Shown here in pieces: positions 50,534 through 58,865 of a DNA stretch of 64,000 bases (its first letter is position 1; each line of letters begins with the position of its first letter). The stretch comes from Lysobacter sp. Root76 (GTDB lineage Bacteria; Pseudomonadota; Gammaproteobacteria; Xanthomonadales; Xanthomonadaceae): NCBI RefSeq assembly GCF_001428685.1, contig NZ_LMIK01000006.1:376860-440859 (forward strand), in the 5' to 3' direction. Under the pieces are notes generated by a model that saw nothing but the letters and a program-made list of their open reading frames with translations, was not told where the DNA came from and did not search any database. The translations under genes were made by a program, and so were the position numbers.

Positions 50534-51277
50534 TTATCGCGGCCCCGCCAATGCGACGGCATCGGCGCCGGCCGGGAAATGGAACTGGTCGGAGACGTCG
50601 TGCACGGCCCGCCAGATCGCCTCGGCCACATCCTGGGGCTGCGTGGTCGCCTGCGGACGGGCGAAGGCCTCGAAGATCGGGCGGGCATAGTCCGCATAGG
50701 TATCCGGGATGAGGCCGTTCATGCGCTCAGCCCCGTTCTCGGCGAACCGCGTCGTCGGGCAGTAGCCGGGTTCGACGAGCTTGACCCGGATGTCGAACGC
50801 GCCGAGTTCGTGCGCCAGCGAACCGGTGAACCCTTCGACCGCAGTCTTGCTGCCCGTGTAAGCGGCAGCGAGGGGCATGCTGGCCAAGGTGACGCTCGAG
50901 GTGACGTTCACGATCGTGCCCGCCCGTCGCTCGCGCATCTGCGGAATCACGGCCTGCACCATCGCCATCGTGCCGAACGTGTTGGCCTCGAACACCTCGC
51001 GCACTGTTTTCATCGAAGTGGCCTCGAAGGCCCCGACGACACCGATGCCCGCATTGTTGACGAGAGCATCGATCTGGCCAGCCTCCTCAATGGCGCGGTC
51101 GATGCTGTCGGCACGGGTGACATCCAGCGCGACCAGCTTGATGCGGTCGGACGCGGGCAGGATGCCGGGGCTCGGCCGGCGCATCGTGGCGACGACATTC
51201 CATCCGCGATCATGGAAGTGACGGGCGGTTTCGAGCCCGTAGCCGGAGGAACTGCCAGTGATCAGAACGGTCTTCAT
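50534..51277 (-). CDS. Short-chain dehydrogenase/reductase
   Basis: The 247-residue oxidoreductase has the classical SDR motifs: cofactor-binding TGSSSGYGLETA at the N-terminus, NNAG near residue 85, Ser in VTSSV and YTGSK (catalytic Tyr/Lys) near residue 150. The substrate is unknown. The ATG at 51275-51277 was chosen because the first strand follows at once. It is divergent from an AraC-type regulator, 97 bp away, a common regulator-target pair. The 194 bp to its left (50340-50533) hold no gene. Confidence 0.92.
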   Translation of the reverse strand: MKTVLITGSSSGYGLETARHFHDRGWNVVATMRRPSPGILPASDRIKLVALDVTRADSIDRAIEEAGQIDALVNNAGIGVVGAFEATSMKTVREVFEANTFGTMAMVQAVIPQMRERRAGTIVNVTSSVTLASMPLAAAYTGSKTAVEGFTGSLAHELGAFDIRVKLVEPGYCPTTRFAENGAERMNGLIPDTYADYARPIFEAFARPQATTQPQDVAEAIWRAVHDVSDQFHFPAGADAVALAGPR

Positions 51278-51374
51278 TGCGGGGACTCCGTGGTGGTAGG
51301 TGCGACCACGATAGGCGCGCGACACAGGACTATCGATGCTGTAAAGTCCATGAAACATTGGTAATAGTCCTGCC

Positions 51375-52295
51375 ATGACCGACCCCCTCGCCGAGCTGAT
51401 CACCCTGCTTCGACCTGTCCAGGTCATGGGGAAGAGCATTTCCGGCGCCGGGCAATGGGGCGTTCGCTACGCACCATTCGGACACCCTGGCTTTTGTGTC
51501 GTGACCGACGGCTCGTGCCTTCTGCAGGTCGATGGGGCGGATCCGCTGCGCCTGGAGGCAGGCGATTTCGTGTTCTTGCCCGCGACGCCGGGATTTGTCC
51601 TGTCGGGGTTCGAACCCGTCGAACCGCAGCACGTCGATCCCGCCACCATTGCGGAGCAAGGCGATGAATTGCGTCATGGTTCCCTCGAGGGGGAGCCCGA
51701 TGTGCGCATGCTCGGCGGTTATTTCGTCTTCGATTCGCCAGACACGGCGCTGCTGGTGGCGCTGCTCCCACCCGTCATCCACGTGCGGGGCGAGGATCGC
51801 TTCGGCGTGCTGGTCCGCCTCGTGCGCGAGGAAGCCATGCAAACGAGGTCGGGGCGCGATCTCATCCTGACCCGGCTGGTCGAGGTCCTGCTGATCGAAG
51901 CCTTGCGGGCGGCGCCGGGCGACACGGCGCCGGCGGGTCTGTTGCGCGGACTGGCGGACGAGCGTCTCGCCCTTTCCATTCGGGAGATGCACCGCGACCC
52001 GTCGCGCGCGTGGACCGTAGAGCAGTTGGCCAAGGTCGCGGCGCTGTCGAGGTCGGCCTACTTCCAACGCTTCACCCGCGCGGTCGGCATGCCGCCGATG
52101 GAGTATCTGCTCGCCTGGCGGATGGCGATCGCGAAAGACATCCTCGACCGCCAGGATCTGGTGATCGAGAAGGTAGCCGAGCGCGTGGGCTATTCGTCGG
52201 CGAGCACGTTCAGTACTGCGTTCACTCGTTACGTGGGTCGATCCCCGAGTGGCTACGCCAGAGAGAGGCGCCAGGTACGCTCGTGTGCAGCCTGA
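51375..52295 (+). CDS. AraC-family regulator with cupin domain
   Basis: The 306-residue protein has an N-terminal cupin-like sensor (GFCVVTDGSCLLQVDGADPLRLEAGDFVFLP) and a C-terminal AraC double helix-turn-helix (WTVEQLAKVAALSRSAYFQRFTRAVG and IEKVAERVGYSSASTFSTAF). This is the AraC_N/cupin_6 type often found beside SDR or aldo/keto reductase genes. It probably regulates the divergent SDR gene. The 52296-52473 stretch after it shows no gene. Confidence 0.9.
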   Translation: MTDPLAELITLLRPVQVMGKSISGAGQWGVRYAPFGHPGFCVVTDGSCLLQVDGADPLRLEAGDFVFLPATPGFVLSGFEPVEPQHVDPATIAEQGDELRHGSLEGEPDVRMLGGYFVFDSPDTALLVALLPPVIHVRGEDRFGVLVRLVREEAMQTRSGRDLILTRLVEVLLIEALRAAPGDTAPAGLLRGLADERLALSIREMHRDPSRAWTVEQLAKVAALSRSAYFQRFTRAVGMPPMEYLLAWRMAIAKDILDRQDLVIEKVAERVGYSSASTFSTAFTRYVGRSPSGYARERRQVRSCAA

Positions 52296-52473
52296 TGTCC
52301 GTTATGGGCTTGCGCGCACCGATGAAATTGATCACCAAGACCGATCCGCTCCGCCGGCACTACCAGGGTTCAACGTTCCGACCCGCATCCCGCGCGAGTC
52401 GGAACCATTCTTACGAGCATCCTTCGATGTCTCCCAGAGGACCTGCGCCAAGGCAGGCCATGAGCCGCGCCCG

Positions 52474-52660
52474 CTAGCTCTGCAAAAACGCCAGAAGGTC
52501 GGCATTGATCTGGTCGGCGTGTGTGGTCGGCATACCGTGAGGCGCGCCTTTGTAGGTTTTCAACGTGCCGTTCTTGACGAGCTTGGCCGACAACACGGCT
52601 GAATCAGCGTAGGGGACTACCTGATCGCGGTAGGCGGGCGAGCACTCGTAGAAAAATGCT
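52474..52660 (-). pseudogene. C-terminal fragment of an alpha/beta hydrolase
   Basis: The minus strand encodes [19 protein letters not shown], then [19 protein letters not shown] and [11 protein letters not shown] with a stop at 52474-52476. This is the C-terminal end of a chloroperoxidase-type hydrolase, including the catalytic Asp/His region. The N-terminal two thirds are missing. It resembles the C-terminus of the intact paralogue at 61169-62146. Confidence 0.8.
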
Positions 52661-52718
52661 GGGCAGAAACAATTAGTTACGGATATCCCAATTCCCTGCC
52701 GTGAACAGAGGCTTCACG

Positions 52719-52790
52719 ATGCGCCCGCCCCTTTGGCCTGACGGCATGCCGTACCCGAACGACCGCGCTAACGAGCTGCTGCGCAACTGA
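52719..52790 (+). pseudogene. Truncated copy of the inoviral left-end gene
   Basis: The 23-codon frame MRPPLWPDGMPYPNDRANEL matches the start of the protein at 32192-32407 (MRPPCWPDGKPCPN) and then stops. The DNA just upstream (GAGGCTTCACGATGCGCCCG) also resembles the left-end region of the prophage. It is a remnant of another filamentous phage or of a rearrangement. The following 52791-52990 holds no convincing gene. Confidence 0.75.
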
Positions 52791-52990
52791 AGAATTCATC
52801 TGCAAGCGTCGACAACGCGTCAGAGCATTGCATCGACGGAATGAGTTTCCCGAGACACGCCATGACATCGCTGACACCGCCGGCCTGATGACCCCAACCG
52901 CCCCCATGAATTCGCAGCTGCGGATGCCGTGGTATCGCAAACTCGCTCGGGCGGCCGTGGCCTGGTTGTAAAGGCTTCCGGGTCCAGCGA

Positions 52991-53908
52991 TCAACTACAC
53001 GAGAGCGACAGAAGATCGTACAACTTACCCGGCGACCGGGCTCGGTCTATCCACCATTTCAGCGCGGCGCCCAGTTCACCCGTACGCCAGGCCAGATAGA
53101 AGGTCTCGTCGGGCTTCGGCTCCTCAACCGCTTTCACCACCAGCTCGCCGGCTGCGATTGCCTCGCGGGCATAAGGCTCGGGCAGAAAACCGAAACCCAT
53201 CCCCGACCGCTGCAATTGGTACTTGCTGCGCATGTCGGGAACGGTGATCGCATCCTGGCCAAACAGCAGGCCCACGGTTCTCGGCAGCAATTTCCGCGCC
53301 GAATCCGCCACGACCACGGCGCGATGCTGTTGCAGCTCCGCCTTCCCCAGCGGCTTTACGGCCTTTGCCAAGGGATGATCGGGTGTCACTGCGAATACGA
53401 AGGAAACGCGGCCGATGGGTTCGGCAACGTAGCCGCCTCCGGAAGGCCCCTCCCCCGCCGCTCCGATGAGCAGATCAACGCGGCGATCCAGCAGCGATTC
53501 CCAGGTACCGGTCAAGGTCTCCTGTGCGATGCGCAGGCGGGTTCGATCCGCCACCGCGTAGAACGCACGCATGTCCTCCTCGAGCGACGCGACCGAGAAC
53601 AGGGAATCGATGCCGATGGCGAATTCGGTTTCCCAACCGGAGGCCACCCGACGCACCCGATGTTCGAGATCCTGCGCGGCTTTCAGCAGGTAGCGCCCTT
53701 CCCTGAGTAGCTCGTGCCCGGCGGCCGTCAACGCGACTTTGGGCCCGAGGCGTTCGAACACCTGGACGCCCAGGTCGTCCTCGAGCTTGGCCACCGTGTA
53801 GGAAATCGTCGACGGCACCTTGTGCAGTTCTTTGCCGGCCGCGGCGAAGGAGCCCCGGCGGTCGATGGCATCGAGGATCTGCAGGGCATCCAAGGTCAGA
53901 CGGAGCAT
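52991..53908 (-). CDS. LysR-family transcriptional regulator
   Basis: The 305-residue protein has the LysR helix-turn-helix (RRGSFAAAGKELHKVPSTISYTVAKLE, residues about 16-42) and an effector domain from about residue 90. The start at 53906-53908 gives the usual first residues (MLRLTLDALQILDAI). The divergent neighbour is a pirin gene, a common regulator/pirin pair in proteobacteria, and the regulator probably controls it. Confidence 0.9.
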   Translation of the reverse strand: MLRLTLDALQILDAIDRRGSFAAAGKELHKVPSTISYTVAKLEDDLGVQVFERLGPKVALTAAGHELLREGRYLLKAAQDLEHRVRRVASGWETEFAIGIDSLFSVASLEEDMRAFYAVADRTRLRIAQETLTGTWESLLDRRVDLLIGAAGEGPSGGGYVAEPIGRVSFVFAVTPDHPLAKAVKPLGKAELQQHRAVVVADSARKLLPRTVGLLFGQDAITVPDMRSKYQLQRSGMGFGFLPEPYAREAIAAGELVVKAVEEPKPDETFYLAWRTGELGAALKWWIDRARSPGKLYDLLSLSCS

Positions 53909-54076
53909 TCGATTTTCTCGATGATAGGACGGCAATCTGTTCGCTTTTCTTACCGCACCGCGGCTCCCATACTGCCCGCCAAGCCAAGAGCGATCAGCAA
54001 TTTCCGGGGTTTACGAGCCCGATGGTACGCCAAGGCCACATTCAATCAAATCGCACTTAAGCGAGAGGAGCACACC

Positions 54077-54775
54077 ATGATGCAGGTCCGTAAGAGCGAA
54101 GAGCGCGGCCGCGCCGAGCACGGCTGGCTGAGCTCGCGCCATACCTTTTCGTTCGCCGAATACCGCGATCCCCGCCACATGGGCTTCGGGGACCTGCGGG
54201 TAATCAATGAGGACAAGGTCCTCGGCGGACAGGGCTTCGGCACCCACGGCCACCAGGACATGGAGATCATCTCCTACGTTCTGGACGGCGCTCTGGAGCA
54301 CAAGGACAGCATGGGCAATGGCTCGGTGCTGCGTTACGGCGATGTCCAGCGCATGAGCGCCGGCACCGGCGTCCGCCACAGCGAGTTCAATCACTCGCCC
54401 AGCGATCGCGTGCATTTCCTGCAGATCTGGGTCATTCCGGACAAGGCGGGCCACGAGCCGGGCTACGAGGAGAAGCATTTCGACGCGGCCTCCAAGCGCG
54501 GGCAGCTGCGGCTGGTGATCTCGCCGGATGGACGCGACGGCTCGTTGCGCATGAACCAGGACGCCTTCCTCTACGCCTCCCTGCTCGATGGCGATGAACG
54601 TGCCGAATTCGAGCTGGGCTCAGGCCGGCGCGGCTACGTCCATGTTGTCCGCGGCACGCTCACGGTCAACGGAGTCGAGCTGAAGGCCGGCGACGCACTG
54701 AAGATCGAGCAGGAAACGCACATCACGTTCGATCAGGCCAAGGACGCCGAAATCCTGTTCTTTGATCTCCCCTGA
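54077..54775 (+). CDS. Pirin family protein
   Basis: The 232-residue bicupin has the pirin signature: SFAEYRDPRHMGFGDLRVINED, the metal ligands in GFGTHGHQDMEIISYVLDG (His-x-His and Glu), and GVRHSEFNHS with another His. YhhW-type pirins can act as quercetin dioxygenases. The ATG at 54077 follows GAGAGGAG. It is divergent from the LysR gene. Confidence 0.92.
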   Translation: MMQVRKSEERGRAEHGWLSSRHTFSFAEYRDPRHMGFGDLRVINEDKVLGGQGFGTHGHQDMEIISYVLDGALEHKDSMGNGSVLRYGDVQRMSAGTGVRHSEFNHSPSDRVHFLQIWVIPDKAGHEPGYEEKHFDAASKRGQLRLVISPDGRDGSLRMNQDAFLYASLLDGDERAEFELGSGRRGYVHVVRGTLTVNGVELKAGDALKIEQETHITFDQAKDAEILFFDLP

Positions 54776-54826
54776 TCGATGATTCCGACCGGGCCGACGC
54801 ACGACACCGCGAAGGCCTGACCGCCC

Positions 54827-54865
54827 TGCCCCTGGTTCGCATGCGATGCATGAGGACCAGGGGCA
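54827..54865. terminator. Inverted repeat between convergent pirin and dps genes
   Basis: The perfect 10-bp arms TGCCCCTGGT and ACCAGGGGCA are separated by 19 bp. There is no clear T-tract. It may end both transcripts. Confidence 0.55.
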
Positions 54866-54877
54866 TACGCCCATCGC

Positions 54878-55396
54878 TCAGCTGCCACGTCCGGCTTCGA
54901 ACAGAAACCAGATGCGCCGTTCGGCTTCATCGATCCAGTTTTCCAGCAGGCTGGCAGTCGCGACGTCGCCGTACTCATCGCACAAGGCATGCGTCGCGCG
55001 CATGAAGCCAGCGACGCGGGTGTTGTCCTCGCGCAGCTCGGCCAGCATGTCCGCCGGCGTCACGTAGTCGGCATCGTTGTCCGACAGCCGCTGCAGCCGG
55101 GTGATCTCGCCAGTGGAATGCAAGGTCAGCCCGCCGAGCTTGCGTACGCGCTCGGCGATCGGATCGACGGTGACGTAGATCTGGTCGGCCTGCTCGTCCA
55201 ACAGCAAGTGGTAATCGCGGAAGTACGGCCCCGACATATGCCAATGAAAATTCTTCGTCTTCAGGTACAGGGCGAAGATGTCGGCAAGCAAGGTATTGAG
55301 TTCGGCGCCGATATCGCGTCGCGCGTCGGCGCCCAGGGCAGTCGGGGTGACAAGGGAAGCCTTGCGGCGCTGTTTCGTCTCGGTCATGTCGTTCAT
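54878..55396 (-). CDS. dps: Dps/ferritin-like DNA-binding protein
   Basis: The 172-residue protein forms dodecamers that store iron and protect DNA from oxidation. It has the ferroxidase motif KNFHWHMSGPYFRDYHLLLDE, continuing with the helix DPIAERVRKLGG, and a basic N-terminal tail (TKQRRKASL) that may bind DNA. The ATG at 55394-55396 has GGAGAA six bases upstream. It lies 16 bp after the porin gene and may be the last gene of that operon. Confidence 0.93.
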   Translation of the reverse strand: MNDMTETKQRRKASLVTPTALGADARRDIGAELNTLLADIFALYLKTKNFHWHMSGPYFRDYHLLLDEQADQIYVTVDPIAERVRKLGGLTLHSTGEITRLQRLSDNDADYVTPADMLAELREDNTRVAGFMRATHALCDEYGDVATASLLENWIDEAERRIWFLFEAGRGS

Positions 55397-55412
55397 GCAT
55401 TTCTCCGGGAAA

Positions 55413-56804
55413 TCACCAATAAAACTTCAGTTCCAGCCCCGCGTAGTCGCTGTCGCGGCCACCGGCGGCGCGGACGGCGCGCCCGGCCTGGTAGCGCACG
55501 AGTTCCGCGGCGGCAGTCAGTTGCCGGCTCAGTTCCCACTCGGCCTTGAGTTGCAGGTAGGTCGCGGTATGGCGTCCGGGCTGGCCGGCTGTTCCCGCGA
55601 GCGGGATATCGGGTTGCAGGTACACCGCGTCGCGCACGGTCTGCCGCCACAATCCGCCAATCGCCAGCGAGGTTTGCAGCGCTTGTGTCGGCTTCAGCGC
55701 GATTGACGGCTTGAGCTGGATCAGGTTGACGTAGCCGGTATGTCCGGCCTGAGTGAATGAGTACGAGCCGTTCGGGAACAGAGGATGGAAGGTCTCGAGC
55801 TTGCCGTCGCCACTGCGCCGGTCGCCGGACGCCAGATCGATCTGCAATCCCATCCGCGGCGCGAGACGATGCGTGGAATACGTGTATCCGCCCCGCACGC
55901 CCAAGGCCCAGGCCCGCACCGGGACACCTGCTACCTCGCCGCCCTGGACGACGGCTTCGGCATCCCAGTCCCAGCGATCCGCGACGCCGGTCCAACGCGC
56001 GTCCAGGCTATGGCGCCACTCGCGTCCCGCCGCCTCCTGATAATCGGCCTCGGCATCGGCATAGCGCGCATAGAAGAAGCTGATCGAGCCGTTTGCGAGC
56101 GCCCGCTCCGCATGCAGCAGGTCGAACCGCAGCTGGCGATTGGAAACGTCATCGAAGTGGCTTTCGCTCGCGTATTGGACCGGCTGGCTGAAGAAAACGC
56201 TCGCGTTCCAGCGGCCAACCTCGAGATGCAGCCACGCCGCATCGAACGACTGGCGTAGGTTCGGCCCGTCGCGCGAGCTCAGAAATCGCTGCTGTCCGAA
56301 GGGCAGATCCTGCCGGCCGGCGCGGATCGTCCACGCGCCGTCGCGCAGCGGCGCTCGGTAATCGAAGAACGCCTGCCGCAGGTCCAGCGGATTGCGATCG
56401 GTCGGCGACGGTTGCGCTTTTCCGAACGAACGCACGTCCTCGACCTGCACGAACCCGCGCCAGCGAGCGTTCACACGCAGGTCCGCATGGACTTGCAGGC
56501 GCTGCAGCAGATAGCTGTCGCGCGGACCGCGAGTACCGTAGCTGGGGCCGTCGGCGGATTCGAAGCGGTCGCGCAGGTTCAGCCCCAGGGACAGATAGCC
56601 GTCCTCGCCGAACGGCAGGAATTTGAGGCGATCCATCGGCTGCGTACGCGCGGCTGGGTCCGCCAGCGTCGACCAGTCCTCCTGCCAGCGATTGGCGCTG
56701 TAGGCAGGCCGCAATTCCGTCGGCGACGCGGCGTTGGCAGCAGTCGCCAGCAGCCCCGCCAACGCGGCGAACCCCGCCTTACGATTTCGCCGTGGGCGAT
56801 GCAT
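55413..56804 (-). CDS. Alginate-export-type outer membrane porin
   Basis: The 463-residue protein has a signal peptide (FAALAGLLATAANA) and an Alginate_exp-like beta barrel, with DGYLSLGLNLRDRFE near the start and WTIRAGRQDLPFGQQRFLSSRDGPN in the middle, ending in an aromatic C-terminus (LELKFYW). It probably lets small solutes through the outer membrane rather than alginate itself. Its start overlaps the end of the MFS gene by 26 bp, so the two are coupled. Confidence 0.85.
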   Translation of the reverse strand: MHRPRRNRKAGFAALAGLLATAANAASPTELRPAYSANRWQEDWSTLADPAARTQPMDRLKFLPFGEDGYLSLGLNLRDRFESADGPSYGTRGPRDSYLLQRLQVHADLRVNARWRGFVQVEDVRSFGKAQPSPTDRNPLDLRQAFFDYRAPLRDGAWTIRAGRQDLPFGQQRFLSSRDGPNLRQSFDAAWLHLEVGRWNASVFFSQPVQYASESHFDDVSNRQLRFDLLHAERALANGSISFFYARYADAEADYQEAAGREWRHSLDARWTGVADRWDWDAEAVVQGGEVAGVPVRAWALGVRGGYTYSTHRLAPRMGLQIDLASGDRRSGDGKLETFHPLFPNGSYSFTQAGHTGYVNLIQLKPSIALKPTQALQTSLAIGGLWRQTVRDAVYLQPDIPLAGTAGQPGRHTATYLQLKAEWELSRQLTAAAELVRYQAGRAVRAAGGRDSDYAGLELKFYW

Positions 56805-58410
56805 GGCTGGCACGCAGACTCAGCAGGTGTTGGACCTTCGGCGGCTGTGGCCCGACATGGAAGGCAGCGACGGCATGCTGGAGGTCGGCGTCGGCATGGG
56901 ACACGCGACGGTGCTGGCGCATGTGTTCCGCCCAGGATTCGACCAAAAACCATTCGACGATGCGCTCAGGATCCGCAGCATCCTCGGCTGCACCCCACAG
57001 GTAGGCGCCATCGCGGCGCCTGCCCTCCGAAAAACGCTCCAGGGTCTGCAGGAAATCCTGCCGCCGCTCCGCCTCGACGCGGTACTCCACCTGCACCATC
57101 ACCGGCCCCCGGTCGCGCTCGACAGGAAATGCCAGCAGCGGCTGCGGCCAGTGGCTGGATGGTTCGAGATCCGCATCGCCCTTCGGCAGCCGAACCCGAT
57201 ACAAGGCCAGGCCTACTATCGCCAGGCCTGCCGCGCCGATCGACAGAGCCATGGGCACACTGCTGCGCTGGGCGACCAGGCCCCAGCCGAAACTGCCCGC
57301 CGCCATCGCGCCGTTGAATACGGTCAGGTAGACCGCCAATCCGCGTCCGCGCACCCAGTTCGGCAACACGCCCTGGGCAACGCCATTGAGGGTGGTCAGC
57401 GCAGTGATCCAGCCGACGCCCAGCACCAATAGCAATAGCAATGCCACCGGCTTGGGCGGAGCGATCGCCAGCAGCGCCAGCACCACGGCGGAACACAGGG
57501 AAGCGCCCAACAACAGTTGATCGGCGTCGAAACGGGTGCGCAGCCACGGCAACGCAAATGCGCCGGCAATCGCGCCGGCGCCGACCGCGCCCAGCAGCAC
57601 GCCGTAGAAGCCGGCGGTGCCATGCAGCAACTCGCGCGCCACCAATGGCAGCAGCGCCCACACGCAGCTGGCGAAGGCGAAGAAGACTGCCGCACGCAGC
57701 AGCACCCGGTGCAAATCGCGACTGGTCCGTGCGTAGCGCAGGCCGGCACGGAACGCACCCAGGAAATTCTCGTTGAGCGCGTCGGCGGCTGGTTGCGGGC
57801 GACGCCACCAGAGCAATGCAGCGATCACGAACACGTAGCTCAACACGTCCGCGCCGTAGGCCGCAGCCGCGCCCAGTCCCGCGAGCAGCAAGCCCCCTAG
57901 CGCCGGGCCGATCGCTCGCGAGATGTTGATGCCAAGCGAGTTCAAGGTCACCGCGGCGCGGATCGACTCGTGCGGCACCAGTTCCGGCACGATCGCCTGC
58001 CAGGTCGGCATCGCCAGTGCGGTGCCGACGCCGCCGAGGAACGTCAGCGCGGCGAGGTACTCGACCGTCAGCGCGCCGGTCCAGGCCAGCATCAGCAAGG
58101 TACCGCTGACGAGAATCAGCCAGGTCTGCGCAAAGATCAGAAAGCGCCGGCGATCGAGAATGTCGGTCAACACGCCGGCCGGAATCGCCAGCAGGAAGAT
58201 CGGCAGCGTGGCGGCGGTCTGGATCAACGCGACCATCGCCGGGCTGGGCGACAGATCGGTCACCAGCCAGGAGCTGGCGACATCGCGCATGAAGCTGCCG
58301 GTGTTGCCGACCACGGTCGCTGTCCACAACACCGCGAACGTGGCGTGGCGAAGCGGCGCGAATGCGCCCGCGCCCGCCGTCTTGCCGGAACCGGCGGCAT
58401 TATTGGACAT
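56779..58410 (-). CDS. MFS transporter with C-terminal ABM-like domain
   Basis: The 543-residue protein has an MFS_3-type membrane part with 10-12 helices (VLTDILDRRRFL as motif A) and a C-terminal soluble domain of about 110 residues (VMVQVEYRVEAERRQDFLQTL...IVEWFLVESWAEHMRQHRR) that resembles antibiotic biosynthesis monooxygenase folds. This fusion is normal for the MFS_3 family. The substrate is unknown. The start overlaps the DoxX stop by one base. Confidence 0.87.
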   Translation of the reverse strand: MSNNAAGSGKTAGAGAFAPLRHATFAVLWTATVVGNTGSFMRDVASSWLVTDLSPSPAMVALIQTAATLPIFLLAIPAGVLTDILDRRRFLIFAQTWLILVSGTLLMLAWTGALTVEYLAALTFLGGVGTALAMPTWQAIVPELVPHESIRAAVTLNSLGINISRAIGPALGGLLLAGLGAAAAYGADVLSYVFVIAALLWWRRPQPAADALNENFLGAFRAGLRYARTSRDLHRVLLRAAVFFAFASCVWALLPLVARELLHGTAGFYGVLLGAVGAGAIAGAFALPWLRTRFDADQLLLGASLCSAVVLALLAIAPPKPVALLLLLVLGVGWITALTTLNGVAQGVLPNWVRGRGLAVYLTVFNGAMAAGSFGWGLVAQRSSVPMALSIGAAGLAIVGLALYRVRLPKGDADLEPSSHWPQPLLAFPVERDRGPVMVQVEYRVEAERRQDFLQTLERFSEGRRRDGAYLWGAAEDAADPERIVEWFLVESWAEHMRQHRRVSHADADLQHAVAAFHVGPQPPKVQHLLSLRASHASPTAKS

Positions 58411-58865
58411 CAGCGCCGCTCCTCCGGCTCGTGCGAGGCCAGATCGTGCGGGGCCAGATCGTGCCAGGCGATCAGGACGAAGGCGCCCGCCAGGCCCAGG
58501 TGTTCGAAGAAGGCGTTGGCCAGCATGGCTTGCTCCGCGGCCGGTGCCGCCCAGTAGCGGTTGGCGACGAAGGTGGCCGCGACGGTGAACGCAGCGAGCA
58601 CCAAGGCTCCCAGCCAGCGTCGATAGCCGCTGATGATCAGCAGAGCCGCGCCGAGCTCGACGACGATCACGAGCGCGGCCATCGGCGCAGCCGGCTGCAG
58701 GCCGAAGTGCTGCATCTCCGCGATCGCACCGGCGAAGTTCCAGGCCTTGGTCAACCCGCCCTGCAGATAGGCCGCGCAGATCAGCAGCAGCGCGATCCGG
58801 CGCAGCCATCGTGAAGTCAGCCATCGTCTCAATGCATTCATGTTTCGCTCCGCACTCATGTTCAT
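58410..58865 (-). CDS. DoxX family membrane protein
   Basis: The 151-residue protein has four hydrophobic helices with the DoxX pattern (LLICAAYLQGGLTKAWNFAGAIAEM and LVIVVELGAALLIISGYRRWLGALVLAAFT). DoxX proteins are linked to redox stress and small-molecule oxidation. The ATG at 58863-58865 overlaps the amidohydrolase stop (ATGA), which favours it over two later ATGs. Confidence 0.85.
   Translation of the reverse strand: MNMSAERNMNALRRWLTSRWLRRIALLLICAAYLQGGLTKAWNFAGAIAEMQHFGLQPAAPMAALVIVVELGAALLIISGYRRWLGALVLAAFTVAATFVANRYWAAPAAEQAMLANAFFEHLGLAGAFVLIAWHDLAPHDLASHEPEERR

Noticed and set aside
50149-50697. Minus-strand frame with a hydrophobic stretch between the nuclease-like and SDR genes
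   Set aside because: It overlaps both genes in another frame; the hydrophobic segment alone does not support a gene.
52677-52994. Minus-strand frame of 105 codons
   Set aside because: It runs antisense to the truncated phage gene and has no domain or clear start.
56779-58410. MFS plus monooxygenase-like domain as a novel fusion
   Set aside because: This C-terminal extension is a normal part of the MFS_3 family.
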